23,139 bases of DNA from NCBI GenBank assembly GCA_945903675.1, contig CAMDOP010000017.1, positions 1 to 23,139 on the forward strand, written 5' to 3'. The notes below the pieces were generated by a model. The model ran no database searches and was not told the origin of the DNA. It saw only the letters and a program-made list of their open reading frames with translations. This stretch comes from Crenothrix polyspora. GTDB taxonomy: Bacteria > Pseudomonadota > Gammaproteobacteria > Methylococcales > Methylomonadaceae. Shown here in pieces: positions 1 through 7,188 of the stretch (positions within the stretch are counted from its first letter, which is position 1; each line of letters begins with the position of its first letter). The position numbers and the translations under genes were made by a program.

Positions 1-44
1 ATCTGGTATCTTTGTATCTTGGTTAGCTGTTTATAGCCTTTCAT
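1..44 (-). CDS. IS30-family transposase, N-terminal fragment (cut by window edge)
   Basis: Only the first 14 codons lie in the window. They read MKGYKQLTKIQRYQ, which matches the usual start of IS30-family DDE transposases (a Y-x-Q-L-T-x-x-Q-R-Y pattern ahead of a helix-turn-helix). The start is the ATG at 44-42, preceded at a short distance by a GAGGA Shine-Dalgarno-like sequence. The transposase would cut and paste the element, binding its terminal repeats through the N-terminal HTH. An IS30-like terminal sequence lies about 95 bp upstream, which supports the call. The catalytic core is outside the window, so whether the gene is intact cannot be judged. Confidence 0.6.
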   Translation of the reverse strand, partial: MKGYKQLTKIQRYQ

Positions 45-146
45 AAGCGTCCTCGTCTTTGGTCGGATTGAAAAAGCCCTGAACTATATCAGCTAACCAC
101 TTTCTTTCCTGTTAAAAATGAATTGCACTTATTAGTTGAATCTAAG
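1..146 (-). mobile_element. End of an IS30-type insertion sequence
   Basis: Reading the minus strand inward from about position 146 gives TTAGATTCAACTAATAAGTG. It shares the TAGATTCAA core with the terminal inverted repeat of E. coli IS30 as I remember it. The transposase start at 44 lies a normal leader distance inside. The other end and any target duplication are outside the window, so the exact boundary (144-146) is an estimate. The element stops about 33 bp from the stop codon of the glycosyltransferase gene. Confidence 0.5.
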
Positions 147-158
147 AAACTAAATATG

Positions 159-180
159 AAACGATAGAATCTAATCGTTT
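159..180 (-). terminator. Possible hairpin terminator of the glycosyltransferase gene
   Basis: AAACGAT (159-165) pairs perfectly with ATCGTTT (174-180) around an 8-base loop. It overlaps the stop codon of the minus-strand glycosyltransferase. On the minus strand the stem is followed by TTTCATATTT, a weak T-rich tract. The stem is AT-rich and short, so termination strength is uncertain. Confidence 0.35.
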
Positions 181-1435
181 ATATCTCCAAAGATTCTGCA
201 ATTAATTGCAACGCTTTTGCTACGCCTTGGTTTTGTTGCATCATTACTCTCGATTGTTGGGCTTTATCAGTCATATTCGCTGAATCTAACACGGCTCTAA
301 TACCTGTAGCTAAAGACATAGAGGTCACCTTTTTTGCGGGTAACGGCTTTCCGGCTAAACCTAAGGCCTGCAATTGCTTAGCCCAATAGAGTTGTTCATC
401 CATAAACGGCACGACTATTGAGGGACAGCCGGCTTGAGTAGTGGCGTGACTTGTGCCTGCGCCTCCATGATGCACAACCGCAGCGCAATGCTCAAAGACC
501 TTTTGATGCGGATGTTTACCGATAAAATAGATATTATCTAATTGAGTATCAGCCAAATACCGCTCAGAACTGCTTTGAATAATGGCTCGAATACCTGCTA
601 AATTAACCGCTCCAACAAACAAATCCATCGCCCATTCTGGTACGGCGGCTTGCAAGCTGCCAAAAGTCATATACACCGTCTTAGAACCACTGGCTAAGAA
701 ATCAGTCAACGCTTGAGGAAAGTCCCAATGCTCGGTATCTTCTGTCAGATTTAAAAAACCACAAGCCTGATGATTGGGTGACCATAACTCAGAATGACGA
801 CAGAACAACGGATCGACTGCCACCAGATTTAACTGTTGCGAAGTTAGTAATTCGGACAATATATTCTTAGGTGGCGGCGCACCAGCTTCTAGCCATAAGC
901 GAGTTAAAGGTTTCTTGAGTGTCAAATTAAAGACGATATCTAATAAAGCCCAGCTGAGTTTATTAAAATAAGTGCCTAAATCAGGAAAACTAATCGGTGG
1001 GACGCGAGGATTCGGCACAGCCGCATGGCAAAACATCACGCTGATAAAAGATTTGTGCTGCTGCAAGGCAGCTAATTTTAGTGGATACAAAAAGTGATGG
1101 CCGATCACGAAATCATTTTCAGCGACTAACTGCTGCGAGGTTGCATATATATCAACCTCATAATTAAAGAAGGCTTCATCTAATAAAGCTCTTAACCATT
1201 GCAAAGGGTGCATCTTAAAGGAGCGCTGGGCAAAACCTTGCATATCAAAATCAACCACCTCTGGCACTTGTCGATATACTAAGCCCAGTTGATCGCAAAT
1301 AGGCTGATAGCTTTGATTATCAATACTACTCACTACCAAAGTGACTTGATGTCCCTGCTTTTGCAAGCCATCTGCCAAAGCCAATAACGGCCTTATATCG
1401 CCATTAGAGCCCCAGGTTTGTATGCCGATTTTCAT
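179..1435 (-). CDS. Glycosyltransferase, GT1/MGT-like (UDP-glucosyl or rhamnosyl transferase type)
   Basis: A 418-residue protein if it starts at the ATG at 1435; an open frame extends 33 codons further to 1534. I prefer 1435 because the protein then begins MKIGIQTWGSNGDIRP, the standard first beta strand and glycine loop of GT-B enzymes. AGGA lies about 12 bases upstream. The acceptor domain is N-terminal. The C-terminal half carries the nucleotide-sugar site: TFGS near residue 258, then HHGGAGT (about 322-328) followed by TSHATTQAGCPSIVVPFMDEQ, the GT1 donor signature. Relatives glycosylate lipids, sterols, carotenoids or macrolides; the acceptor here cannot be told. No signal peptide or membrane helix is evident, so it is probably cytosolic or peripheral. 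The gene stands alone between an IS end and a palindromic repeat, consistent with an accessory gene. Confidence 0.8.
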   Translation of the reverse strand: MKIGIQTWGSNGDIRPLLALADGLQKQGHQVTLVVSSIDNQSYQPICDQLGLVYRQVPEVVDFDMQGFAQRSFKMHPLQWLRALLDEAFFNYEVDIYATSQQLVAENDFVIGHHFLYPLKLAALQQHKSFISVMFCHAAVPNPRVPPISFPDLGTYFNKLSWALLDIVFNLTLKKPLTRLWLEAGAPPPKNILSELLTSQQLNLVAVDPLFCRHSELWSPNHQACGFLNLTEDTEHWDFPQALTDFLASGSKTVYMTFGSLQAAVPEWAMDLFVGAVNLAGIRAIIQSSSERYLADTQLDNIYFIGKHPHQKVFEHCAAVVHHGGAGTSHATTQAGCPSIVVPFMDEQLYWAKQLQALGLAGKPLPAKKVTSMSLATGIRAVLDSANMTDKAQQSRVMMQQNQGVAKALQLIAESLEI

Positions 1436-1534
1436 GTGATAAATTGTTCCTACTGCCGCAGTCATCGTTAAAATTAAATCGTAGAATACGAATTCAAGCA
1501 GTCTTTTAAGCCATCCTTCTCGTTGGCTAACCAT

Positions 1535-1558
1535 TTAGGTAGCTCGCAAAAAATAAAA
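1535..1558. repeat. 24-bp repeat shared with 3433-3456, copy 1
   Basis: Positions 1535-1558 match 3433-3456 at 23 of 24 bases (TTAGGTA, then G or A, then CTCGCAAAAAATAAAA). Similarity continues weakly for about 15 bases on the left. Both copies lie upstream of minus-strand genes in the same orientation: 100 bp before the glycosyltransferase start and 39 bp before the DUF2959 start. The role is unknown. It may be a shared promoter-proximal element or the edge of a larger mobile repeat. Confidence 0.6.
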
Positions 1559-1587
1559 ATGGGGGGGGTATTATTGCGTCTTACCTT

Positions 1588-1698
1588 AACACGGAACAAA
1601 GCGCTTGCGTAGATGTTGCAGTAGGTTGGGCTAACGGCTCTATCGTTAACCCAACATTGATGCCAAGTAGTGTGGGTTACGAAAAGCATGCAACCCAA
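1588..1698. repeat. Two-hairpin palindromic repeat (family C), copy 1
   Basis: Hairpin 1 pairs 1625-1636 with 1644-1655 (GTTGGGCTAACG with CGTTAACCCAAC, one non-Watson-Crick position) around the loop GCTCTAT. Hairpin 2 pairs 1673-1680 with 1690-1697 around the loop GAAAAGCAT, with one mismatch. The flank AACACGGAACAAAGCG at 1588 is also found before copy 2 (14378-14486). The two copies share their loops while the stems differ yet still pair. Confidence 0.7.
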
Positions 1699-1743
1699 GC
1701 TATACCGCTTATCGCGTTAAGGCTCGCTAGGCGCATGAATTAG

Positions 1744-2679
1744 TTACAATTGATTAATCAGCCGTAACTCCTGAGGATAGGGCGACATATAATAAGAATC
1801 GTCTATATAGGGATCGGGGCTTTTACGAAAGTGGTGCTTAAGTAAGGTGATCGGCACTATTAAGGGGATATAGCCATTACGATAGCGTTCTATCACTTCG
1901 CATAGTTCGGCTTTATCATCAGCGGCTAAGTCCTTTTTTAAATAGCCTTGAATATGCTGTAAGACATTAACGTGATTCTTGCGATGGGCTACTTTTTTAA
2001 GTGTCATCATCAGTTGCAAAATATACTGCTCTGCAAGGTCTGCTACATTAGCTTTAGTGACGCTGGCTAGTAGTTGCCCTAAATCACGATAATCATCATG
2101 ACTCATAATGATCAGTTTATGACGCGCATGAAAATGAGTGAGATCGCTAGGTGTCAGCCCCGTTTCCAACATTTGTTTCCAGCGGTAAAGGACATAAACA
2201 CGTTGGATAAAGTTCTCACGTAAGCCTGCATCGCCAAGCCTGCCTTCTTCTTCTACCGGCAATAAGGGATTCAGGCGCATCATTTCCTGAGCATAAATAC
2301 CTACGCCGTCTTTGTGTGATTGGATACCTTCATAAACTTTTACTCTTTCCATGCCACAACTGGGTGAGTTATTTTTTAAAATATAACCGCATAACTCAGC
2401 GTGTAAGGCTTTTTTCTGTTCAGCATGATGGCGTAAGCGCTCGGTTACATCGATTTCAGGATCTTTGATACCCACGCAGCGCAACGCCCCATCAACTTTT
2501 ACTAAGTGTATGGTTGGGCGTGGAGTGCCTAGACCAATTTCTACTTCAGGGCAAAAGGGGTGGAAATCAAAGTACTCACTAAGCGTACCGTTAATATAAG
2601 CATCATGCTTATGCCCGCCATCATAACGGACGGCTTGTCCTAATAAACAGCTACTAATACCGATAGGAATTTTTTTCAT
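1744..2679 (-). CDS. DUF523 and DUF1722 domain protein (YbgA-like fusion)
   Basis: A 311-residue two-domain protein. Residues about 1-145 are DUF523: KIPIGISSCLLGQAVRYDGGHK at the start, FCPEVEIGLGTPRP at 42-55 and KNNSPSCGMERVKVY at 102-116. Conserved cysteines at 11, 43 and 108 could bind metal or an Fe-S cluster. Residues about 185-305 are DUF1722, the YbgA-type domain (HFHARHKLIIMSHD, then a C-terminal YIDDSYYMSPYPQEL). This fusion is widespread in gammaproteobacteria, often near photolyase or stress genes; its biochemical role is not settled. The ATG at 2679 is the only sensible start although no good Shine-Dalgarno precedes it. It lies 37 bp after the DUF2959 gene on the same strand, so the two may be co-transcribed. 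Confidence 0.85.
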   Translation of the reverse strand: MKKIPIGISSCLLGQAVRYDGGHKHDAYINGTLSEYFDFHPFCPEVEIGLGTPRPTIHLVKVDGALRCVGIKDPEIDVTERLRHHAEQKKALHAELCGYILKNNSPSCGMERVKVYEGIQSHKDGVGIYAQEMMRLNPLLPVEEEGRLGDAGLRENFIQRVYVLYRWKQMLETGLTPSDLTHFHARHKLIIMSHDDYRDLGQLLASVTKANVADLAEQYILQLMMTLKKVAHRKNHVNVLQHIQGYLKKDLAADDKAELCEVIERYRNGYIPLIVPITLLKHHFRKSPDPYIDDSYYMSPYPQELRLINQL

Positions 2680-2716
2680 AGTATTTTGTTTGATAGTGAT
2701 AAGGTTGAGTTTTAGG

Positions 2717-3394
2717 TTACGAGTGATGGCTTAAGGCTTTTTGATCCACGAGTATTGAAACAAACTGACTAGCTTCTGAAATAGTATGTTCCATGGCCAA
2801 TATGAGTTGTGAAATGTCGATACTGATTTCTATGAACTCATGTTGCAAGGCTGCGATGGCACGGGCATTTAGATTGTGTTTAAGATAGAGTACTTGGTCT
2901 TTAAAGGCGGTTAATACTGGATTTATAGTGTGTTCCGCACGGCGCATGGCTTTAATCAATCTAGCATAGTTTAGTTTGGCGGCTTTTAACTGGCGTTTAC
3001 TGTTATTACGTAAAGTTCGATTCGAGTATTCATTCAGCTCGCTTTCCCATTCATTAAATAAGGCCTCGCTCACTTGATCTATGGCTTTTATACGTTGACT
3101 GACTTGCTCTGATTTTGAGCAACAAAACTGATACTGTCTGTTGAGTAGATTATATCTATGCTCAAGACTCGATTCGTTAATAGTTACTAAGTTTTTAAAC
3201 CGTTCTAGAGCATCCTGAAATTCGTCTCTGGTTTCTTCTAGGCTGATACAGGTTTGTTCAACTTGGTAAATAATCTGGTCGCGTTTATGTTCGCCTATGG
3301 ATTCTCTGGCACTGTAATAGACAGTACGGATTTTTTTTGAGAAAAAACCGCTGATTAAAGAGAGCGCACTAGAGGCTTTACGAGATTCAGGCAT
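2717..3394 (-). CDS. DUF2959 family coiled-coil protein without the usual lipobox
   Basis: A 225-residue protein from the ATG at 3394 (GAGA about ten bases upstream). Two DUF2959 hallmarks are plain: TVYYSARESIGEHKRDQI near residues 24-41 and DQVLYLKHNLNARAIAALQ near 165-183. Most of the chain is charged, heptad-rich helix, with a conserved EALFNEWESELNEYSN segment in the middle. Known members usually start with a lipoprotein signal whose cysteine just precedes YYSA. Here that stretch is FFSKKIRTVYYSA, with no cysteine and no clear signal peptide, so this copy may be cytosolic or differently anchored. The frame stays open to 3493, but that extension enters a palindromic repeat and is probably not translated. 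The function of the family is unknown. Confidence 0.75.
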   Translation of the reverse strand: MPESRKASSALSLISGFFSKKIRTVYYSARESIGEHKRDQIIYQVEQTCISLEETRDEFQDALERFKNLVTINESSLEHRYNLLNRQYQFCCSKSEQVSQRIKAIDQVSEALFNEWESELNEYSNRTLRNNSKRQLKAAKLNYARLIKAMRRAEHTINPVLTAFKDQVLYLKHNLNARAIAALQHEFIEISIDISQLILAMEHTISEASQFVSILVDQKALSHHS

Positions 3395-3432
3395 GAGTCG
3401 ATTATCTCTGAAGGTAAATAGCGTTGGACCAA

Positions 3433-3456
3433 TTAGGTAACTCGCAAAAAATAAAA
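3433..3456. repeat. 24-bp repeat shared with 1535-1558, copy 2
   Basis: Differs from copy 1 at a single position. It lies 39 bp upstream of the DUF2959 start and directly abuts the palindrome at 3464, which may mean it marks an old insertion boundary. Confidence 0.6.
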
Positions 3457-3463
3457 TACCCCC

Positions 3464-3501
3464 TATAGGATGCGCTTCACTATCGTTCAGCACATCCTAT
3501 A
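3464..3501. repeat. Short palindromic repeat (family B), compact copy
   Basis: TATAGGATG at the left end and CATCCTATA at the right end are inverted. The reverse complement of this 38-bp unit is identical for 33 bases to 12910-12942. Where the 93-bp copy at 12910 has a second hairpin, this one closes directly, so it looks like a reduced form. Confidence 0.7.
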
Positions 3502-3520
3502 AAAGTGGGGATTTATTAAT

Positions 3521-3685
3521 ATATCGTTCCCACCCAGAGCGTCACTGCCATTAAGTTAAGTAATCTGTGCTTGGAGTAAAACAGCTTCAGCTGTTTTAAA
3601 ATGCAATAGCTGAAGCTATTGCACTCCAAGTTTTTACTATTTTCTCTTAACTTAATGGTAGTGACCCAGAGCGTGGGAACGATAT
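3521..3685. repeat. MITE-like 165-bp element with 40-bp terminal inverted repeats and nested hairpins (family A, full copy)
   Basis: The outer arms 3521-3560 and 3646-3685 are inverted repeats (ATATCGTTCCCACCCAGAGC at one end, the inverse of GGGAACGATAT at the other) with a few mismatches. Inside, CTTGGAGT pairs with ACTCCAAG and encloses two further palindromes: AAAACAGCTTCAGCTGTTTT and TGCAATAGCTGAAGCTATTG plus two bases. The unit contains no gene. Parts of the inner core recur at 14507-14534, 16612-16675 and 17570-17632. It follows the purA stop codon, so it may also act in transcript ending. Confidence 0.75.
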
Positions 3686-3748
3686 AAGCGACCTACAACT
3701 TATAAGGCTATTTATATAGTTCCGTCTTAAAGCTGGCAGCCTACTTAA

Positions 3749-5041
3749 TTAAGCAAACGGATGTTCCAAAATGATGGTTTCATCTCTTTCTGGGCCTGTT
3801 GAAATAATGGTGATCTTAACGCCCACTAATTCTTCCAAGCGCTTGATATAAGCTTTAGCATTATCAGGTAAGTCATTAAAGTTGGTTATACCAGCGGTGG
3901 TGCCTTCCCAGCCGGGCATGTCTTCAATAATGGCTTGGCATTGCTCATACTGATCCGCACCTAAAGGCGCGGTTTCAGTGATTTCGCCATGTAGACGATA
4001 AGCCGTACAAATACCGATTTTTTCGAGGCCATCAAGTACATCTAGTTTGGTTAAACAGATGCCTGTTACGCTATTAAGCTTGGCTGATTTACGCATAGCC
4101 ACGGCATCAAACCAACCGGTGCGACGTTTACGTCCGGTAGTCGCACCAAACTCATGGCCTTTAACGCCTAGGTGATCGCCATTGGCATCATGCAGTTCTG
4201 ATGGAAAAGGGCCGTTACCCACGCGCGTAGAATAGGCCTTGGTAATACCTAAGACATAGTCGAAATCAAGAGGGCCTAAGCCACTGCCTGTTGCAGCACC
4301 ACCTGCGGTCGTGCTAGATGAGGTTACATAAGGAAACGTACCATGATCTATATCTAATAAAGCACCTTGAGCCCCTTCAAATAACAGGTTTTTTCCTGCT
4401 GCTTGATAGCTGTATAGCGTTTCGCTAACATCCGTTAACATAGGCTTGATGTGCTCACCCAAACGCAGCATTTCAGCTAAAGTCTGTTCATAGTCGACGG
4501 CATCGGTATCATAATAATTCGTGAGCATGAAGTTATGATAATCCAGCAGCTCTTTAAGTTTTTCAGCAAAACTCTCGCTGTTGAGTAGGTCGCCAGCGCG
4601 TAAACCACGACGCCCCGCTTTATCTTCATAAGCAGGGCCAATGCCACGACCAGTAGTACCGATGGCTTTACCACCGCGTGCTTTTTCACGGGCTTGGTCA
4701 ATAGCGACATGTACCGGTAGAATTAAGGTACAGGCTTTACTGATGAATAAGCGATCTCTAACAGAAATCCCCGCTTTCTCAAGAAACTCAATTTCTTCCA
4801 TTAAGGCGTTCGGTGATAAAACCACACCGTTACCAATCATACATTGCACATTATCCCTAAGGATGCCCGATGGAATCAGATGTAAAACGGTTTTTTCACC
4901 ACGAATAACCAACGTATGTCCGGCATTATGTCCGCCCTGAAAGCGCACGACAGCTTGCACTTGTTCAGTAAGCAAATCAACCAACTTACCTTTTCCTTCG
5001 TCACCCCATTGAGTGCCGATGATAATGACATTTTTTCCCAT
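3749..5041 (-). CDS. purA: Adenylosuccinate synthetase
   Basis: A 430-residue, full-length enzyme. It joins IMP and aspartate using GTP to give adenylosuccinate, the first committed step to AMP, in the cytosol. The P-loop-like GDEGKGK is at residues 13-19, with the catalytic aspartate (D14). GGHNAGHT follows at 36-43 with the catalytic histidine (H42). Further signatures are TTGRGIGPAYEDK, RVGNGPFPSEL, GATTGRKRRTGW and the C-terminal ISTGPERDETI (guanine site). The ATG at 5041 has GGA seven bases upstream. It starts 13 bp after the hisZ stop codon, so hisZ-purA is probably one transcript, the usual arrangement in gammaproteobacteria. Nothing is missing. Confidence 0.97.
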   Translation of the reverse strand: MGKNVIIIGTQWGDEGKGKLVDLLTEQVQAVVRFQGGHNAGHTLVIRGEKTVLHLIPSGILRDNVQCMIGNGVVLSPNALMEEIEFLEKAGISVRDRLFISKACTLILPVHVAIDQAREKARGGKAIGTTGRGIGPAYEDKAGRRGLRAGDLLNSESFAEKLKELLDYHNFMLTNYYDTDAVDYEQTLAEMLRLGEHIKPMLTDVSETLYSYQAAGKNLLFEGAQGALLDIDHGTFPYVTSSSTTAGGAATGSGLGPLDFDYVLGITKAYSTRVGNGPFPSELHDANGDHLGVKGHEFGATTGRKRRTGWFDAVAMRKSAKLNSVTGICLTKLDVLDGLEKIGICTAYRLHGEITETAPLGADQYEQCQAIIEDMPGWEGTTAGITNFNDLPDNAKAYIKRLEELVGVKITIISTGPERDETIILEHPFA

Positions 5042-5054
5042 AATTATTCCAAGC

Positions 5055-6245
5055 TTAAGCTAAGGGTCGTACGACCCAGTTTTGATTATCGATTTCTAAA
5101 ATGGAGGTGCATGCTAAGTCTGTTGCACTTCCAGTTTGTCCAGGTAATTGTTGAACAACTGCGCGTTGTTGGGCGCGTAAATCGCGTATTTTTTCAGTAA
5201 GAGCGCTATCTTCATTGTAGGGTGCAAAGATCAGTTCACGAGATACTGAAGGAGAGGCTGGTTTGCTCAGTGTTGATAATAGCTTTAAATCTGCACTAAA
5301 GCCTGTCGCTGGCCTGTCTCTACCAAATATAGCACCAATATTATCATATCGACCGCCACGAGCAATTTCTCTACCGACTGAGGGTATGAATGCTGCAAAA
5401 ACTACACCGGTATGATAATGATAGCCGCGCAATTCCGCTAAGTCGAAACTAATCGGTAGTGATGGAAAATAGTGAGCTAGTTTGTCAGCAATGCCAACTA
5501 AATCGGCTAATGCCGTCTTAACGTCAGCATTGGCTTTTGAAAATACCGTTTGAGCTTTAGCAATAACATCTTTATTGCCATTGAGTTCAGGTAGTTTTAA
5601 GAACATGTTTTTAAGATCGTTATCGAGGCTATAGCTCTGCATTAACTCTGCAAGTTCAGTACGCGCTTTGCGTTGCAAGATGTCGAATAATTCACTTTCT
5701 TGCTGCGGGCTTAATGCCGCTTGTTTTGATAAGGCCCGGTAAATGCCCACATGACCTAAGTCTAAATGTACATTTTGTAAGCCTGTGATAGCCAGCATTT
5801 CTAGCATCAAGCGTATCACTTCGATATCGCTTTCTATTCCAGCATGGCCATAAAGTTCTGCGCCCAGTTGCATAGGGCTGCGTGTTTTTTCTAGGGGATC
5901 ACCGCGAGTATGTAGAATGGTGCCTACATAACATAAGCGTGTTGGCCACTCATGTTTGATATTGTGTACGTCCATACGAGCAACTTGAGGCGTCATGTCG
6001 GCTCTAATACCTAACATTTTTCCGCTAATTTGATCCGTAAACTTAAAGGTTTGTAAATCTAGATCATGACCGGAACCGGTCAGTAAAGAATCTAAAAAAT
6101 CAATAAAGGGTGGGATGACTAAGTCATAACCCCAACAGCTAAATAATTCTAATAGTCTGCCGCGTAACTGTTCTAGATGTTTAGCTTCTGCCGGTAAAAT
6201 TTCATCTATACCATCAGGTAAAAGCCAGGAATCTTTTTGTTGCAT
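5055..6245 (-). CDS. hisZ: ATP phosphoribosyltransferase regulatory subunit
   Basis: A 396-residue histidyl-tRNA-synthetase paralogue. HisZ forms a hetero-octamer with short-form HisG and gives it histidine feedback control at the first step of histidine synthesis. It opens with WLLPDGIDEILP and keeps the class II synthetase core: RADMTPQVAR, the LCYVGTILHT strand, QLGAELYGHAG, and ARGGRYDNIGAIFGRDRPATGFS. The tRNA anticodon-binding domain of true HisRS is absent. I chose the ATG at 6245; an in-frame GTG at 6260 adds five codons but has no ribosome site, whereas GAGTGG precedes the ATG. HisG itself is not in the window. A double hairpin separates this gene from hflC upstream. Confidence 0.93.
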   Translation of the reverse strand: MQQKDSWLLPDGIDEILPAEAKHLEQLRGRLLELFSCWGYDLVIPPFIDFLDSLLTGSGHDLDLQTFKFTDQISGKMLGIRADMTPQVARMDVHNIKHEWPTRLCYVGTILHTRGDPLEKTRSPMQLGAELYGHAGIESDIEVIRLMLEMLAITGLQNVHLDLGHVGIYRALSKQAALSPQQESELFDILQRKARTELAELMQSYSLDNDLKNMFLKLPELNGNKDVIAKAQTVFSKANADVKTALADLVGIADKLAHYFPSLPISFDLAELRGYHYHTGVVFAAFIPSVGREIARGGRYDNIGAIFGRDRPATGFSADLKLLSTLSKPASPSVSRELIFAPYNEDSALTEKIRDLRAQQRAVVQQLPGQTGSATDLACTSILEIDNQNWVVRPLA

Positions 6246-6266
6246 GTTTTGTATATCCACTCAAAC

Positions 6267-6292
6267 AAAACGCCCCGCGAGCGGAGCGTTTT
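6267..6292 (-). terminator. Rho-independent terminator or attenuator between hflC and hisZ
   Basis: AAAACGC (6267-6273) pairs with GCGTTTT (6286-6292), and inside it CCGC (6275-6278) pairs with GCGG (6281-6284), separated by one C/A mismatch. On the minus strand the stem runs straight into TTTTG. It lies between the hflC stop codon and the hisZ start, so it should end or damp hfl transcripts before hisZ-purA. Confidence 0.7.
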
Positions 6293-6306
6293 AATAGTCT
6301 TAACGT

Positions 6307-6329
6307 AGGCGGGTAAGAATACCCTGCCT
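6307..6329 (-). terminator. Second hairpin downstream of hflC
   Basis: AGGC plus GGGTA (6307-6315) pairs with TACCC plus GCCT (6320-6329, one bulged T) around the loop AGAA. It lies five bases from the hflC stop codon and just before the stronger hairpin at 6267-6292. It has no T-run of its own. It could protect the hflC mRNA end or act with the second hairpin. Confidence 0.4.
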
Positions 6330-6333
6330 GCGG

Positions 6334-7188
6334 TTATTTTTGTTTCTTAAAATACTGAAAGAAATCAGAATCAGGATCTAGCAGCATAACGCTAGAGCTT
6401 GAGAACGTTTTCTTGTAAGCATTTAAACTACGGTAAAAAGTAAAGAAGCCTGTGTCTGCGCCATAAGCTTTGGCATAGATTTCAGCGGAAATAGCATCAC
6501 CTTGACCGCGTAGTATTTCAGCGTCACGGAACGAGTTCGCTAAGGTTACAACACGTTGTCTATCAGCATCAGCTCGAATTCTTTCTGCGGCTTCAGAACC
6601 TTGTGAGCGGAATTCCCTAGCAACACGTTCGCGCTCAGCTTCCATTCTGCGGAACACAGAGGTACTAACCTCTGGAGGTAAATCGATACGCATCACTTGA
6701 ACATCAACAATTTCCATGCCTAAAGCTGCAGCGACTTCTTTAGAGTTATTCGTTAATATTTCACGTATGGCACTACGATCCGTCGAAATCAGTTGCTTGA
6801 TATTACGTTTACTAAACTCACTGCGAAATGCATCTTTAATGATTTGATCTAGACGTAAATTAGCTTGATCTATATCACCAGCCACTGTGGTATAAAAAGT
6901 ACTGACATTACCTATGCGCCATTTAACAAAAGAATCAACGATCACGTTTTTCTTTTCAGCAGTTAAAAAACGTTCAGGTTTCGCATCCATCGTTTGTATG
7001 CGAGCATCAAACTTTTTAACATTGTTAATAAAAGGTAATTTAAAGTGGATGCCCGGTTCATAATCGTTTTTGACGATTTCACCGAGTCTAAATTTAATCG
7101 CTTTTTCTGTTTGATTAACGGTAAATACCGAGGTCGTCATCAAAAGGAATAATGCGGCTAGACCTAATAAAACTTTATTGACTGTCAT
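6334..7188 (-). CDS. hflC: HflC, FtsH-modulating membrane protein
   Basis: A 284-residue SPFH/prohibitin-family protein. With HflK it builds the large cage in the inner membrane that surrounds the FtsH protease and modulates its access to membrane substrates. One N-terminal membrane anchor spans about residues 6-24 (VLLGLAALFLLMTTSVFTV), followed by the SPFH start VNQTEKAIKFRLGEIV. The conserved ERERVAREFRSQGSEAAERIRADADR stretch lies in the long helix at about 184-210, followed by the GQGDA-type motif (RGQGDAISAEIYAKAYG). Its ATG overlaps the hflK stop codon as ATGA, so translation is coupled. Length and layout are normal. Confidence 0.95.
   Translation of the reverse strand: MTVNKVLLGLAALFLLMTTSVFTVNQTEKAIKFRLGEIVKNDYEPGIHFKLPFINNVKKFDARIQTMDAKPERFLTAEKKNVIVDSFVKWRIGNVSTFYTTVAGDIDQANLRLDQIIKDAFRSEFSKRNIKQLISTDRSAIREILTNNSKEVAAALGMEIVDVQVMRIDLPPEVSTSVFRRMEAERERVAREFRSQGSEAAERIRADADRQRVVTLANSFRDAEILRGQGDAISAEIYAKAYGADTGFFTFYRSLNAYKKTFSSSSVMLLDPDSDFFQYFKKQK

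Larger units (their letters stand above)
1436..1743. other. Intergenic region with G-tract and structured repeat
   Basis: This gap holds, in order, the in-frame extension of the glycosyltransferase frame (to 1534), a short repeat shared with 3433-3456 (1535-1558), a run of eight G at 1561-1568, and the two-hairpin repeat at about 1588-1698. A 74-codon minus-strand frame (1474-1698) crosses these repeats and does not look like a real gene. Confidence 0.6.
3395..3748. other. Repeat-filled gap between the DUF2959 gene and purA
   Basis: This gap holds the second copy of the 24-bp repeat (3433-3456), a 38-bp palindrome (3464-3501) and a 165-bp inverted-repeat element (3521-3685). Then come about 60 bases with no recognised feature before the purA stop codon. 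No credible gene was seen on either strand. Confidence 0.6.

Noticed and set aside
1561..1568. Run of eight G as a phase-variation tract
   Set aside because: It lies outside the chosen glycosyltransferase start (1435) and outside any supported frame, so slippage would not switch a protein. A transcriptional effect cannot be excluded.
1474..1698. A 74-codon minus-strand frame upstream of the glycosyltransferase
   Set aside because: Its first half is read from the family C palindrome and the rest from low-complexity and glycosyltransferase extension sequence. It resembles no protein family and has no ribosome site.
3395..3493. In-frame N-terminal extension of the DUF2959 protein with a hydrophobic stretch (GGILFFASYLIG)
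   Set aside because: It could pass for a membrane anchor, but the first codons are read from a family B palindrome. The same 24-bp DNA near the glycosyltransferase is not read in this frame, and the downstream ATG at 3394 fits better.
4477..5200. Several 77-99 codon frames inside purA and hisZ on both strands
   Set aside because: They are shadows of the conserved coding frames and lack family features or ribosome sites.
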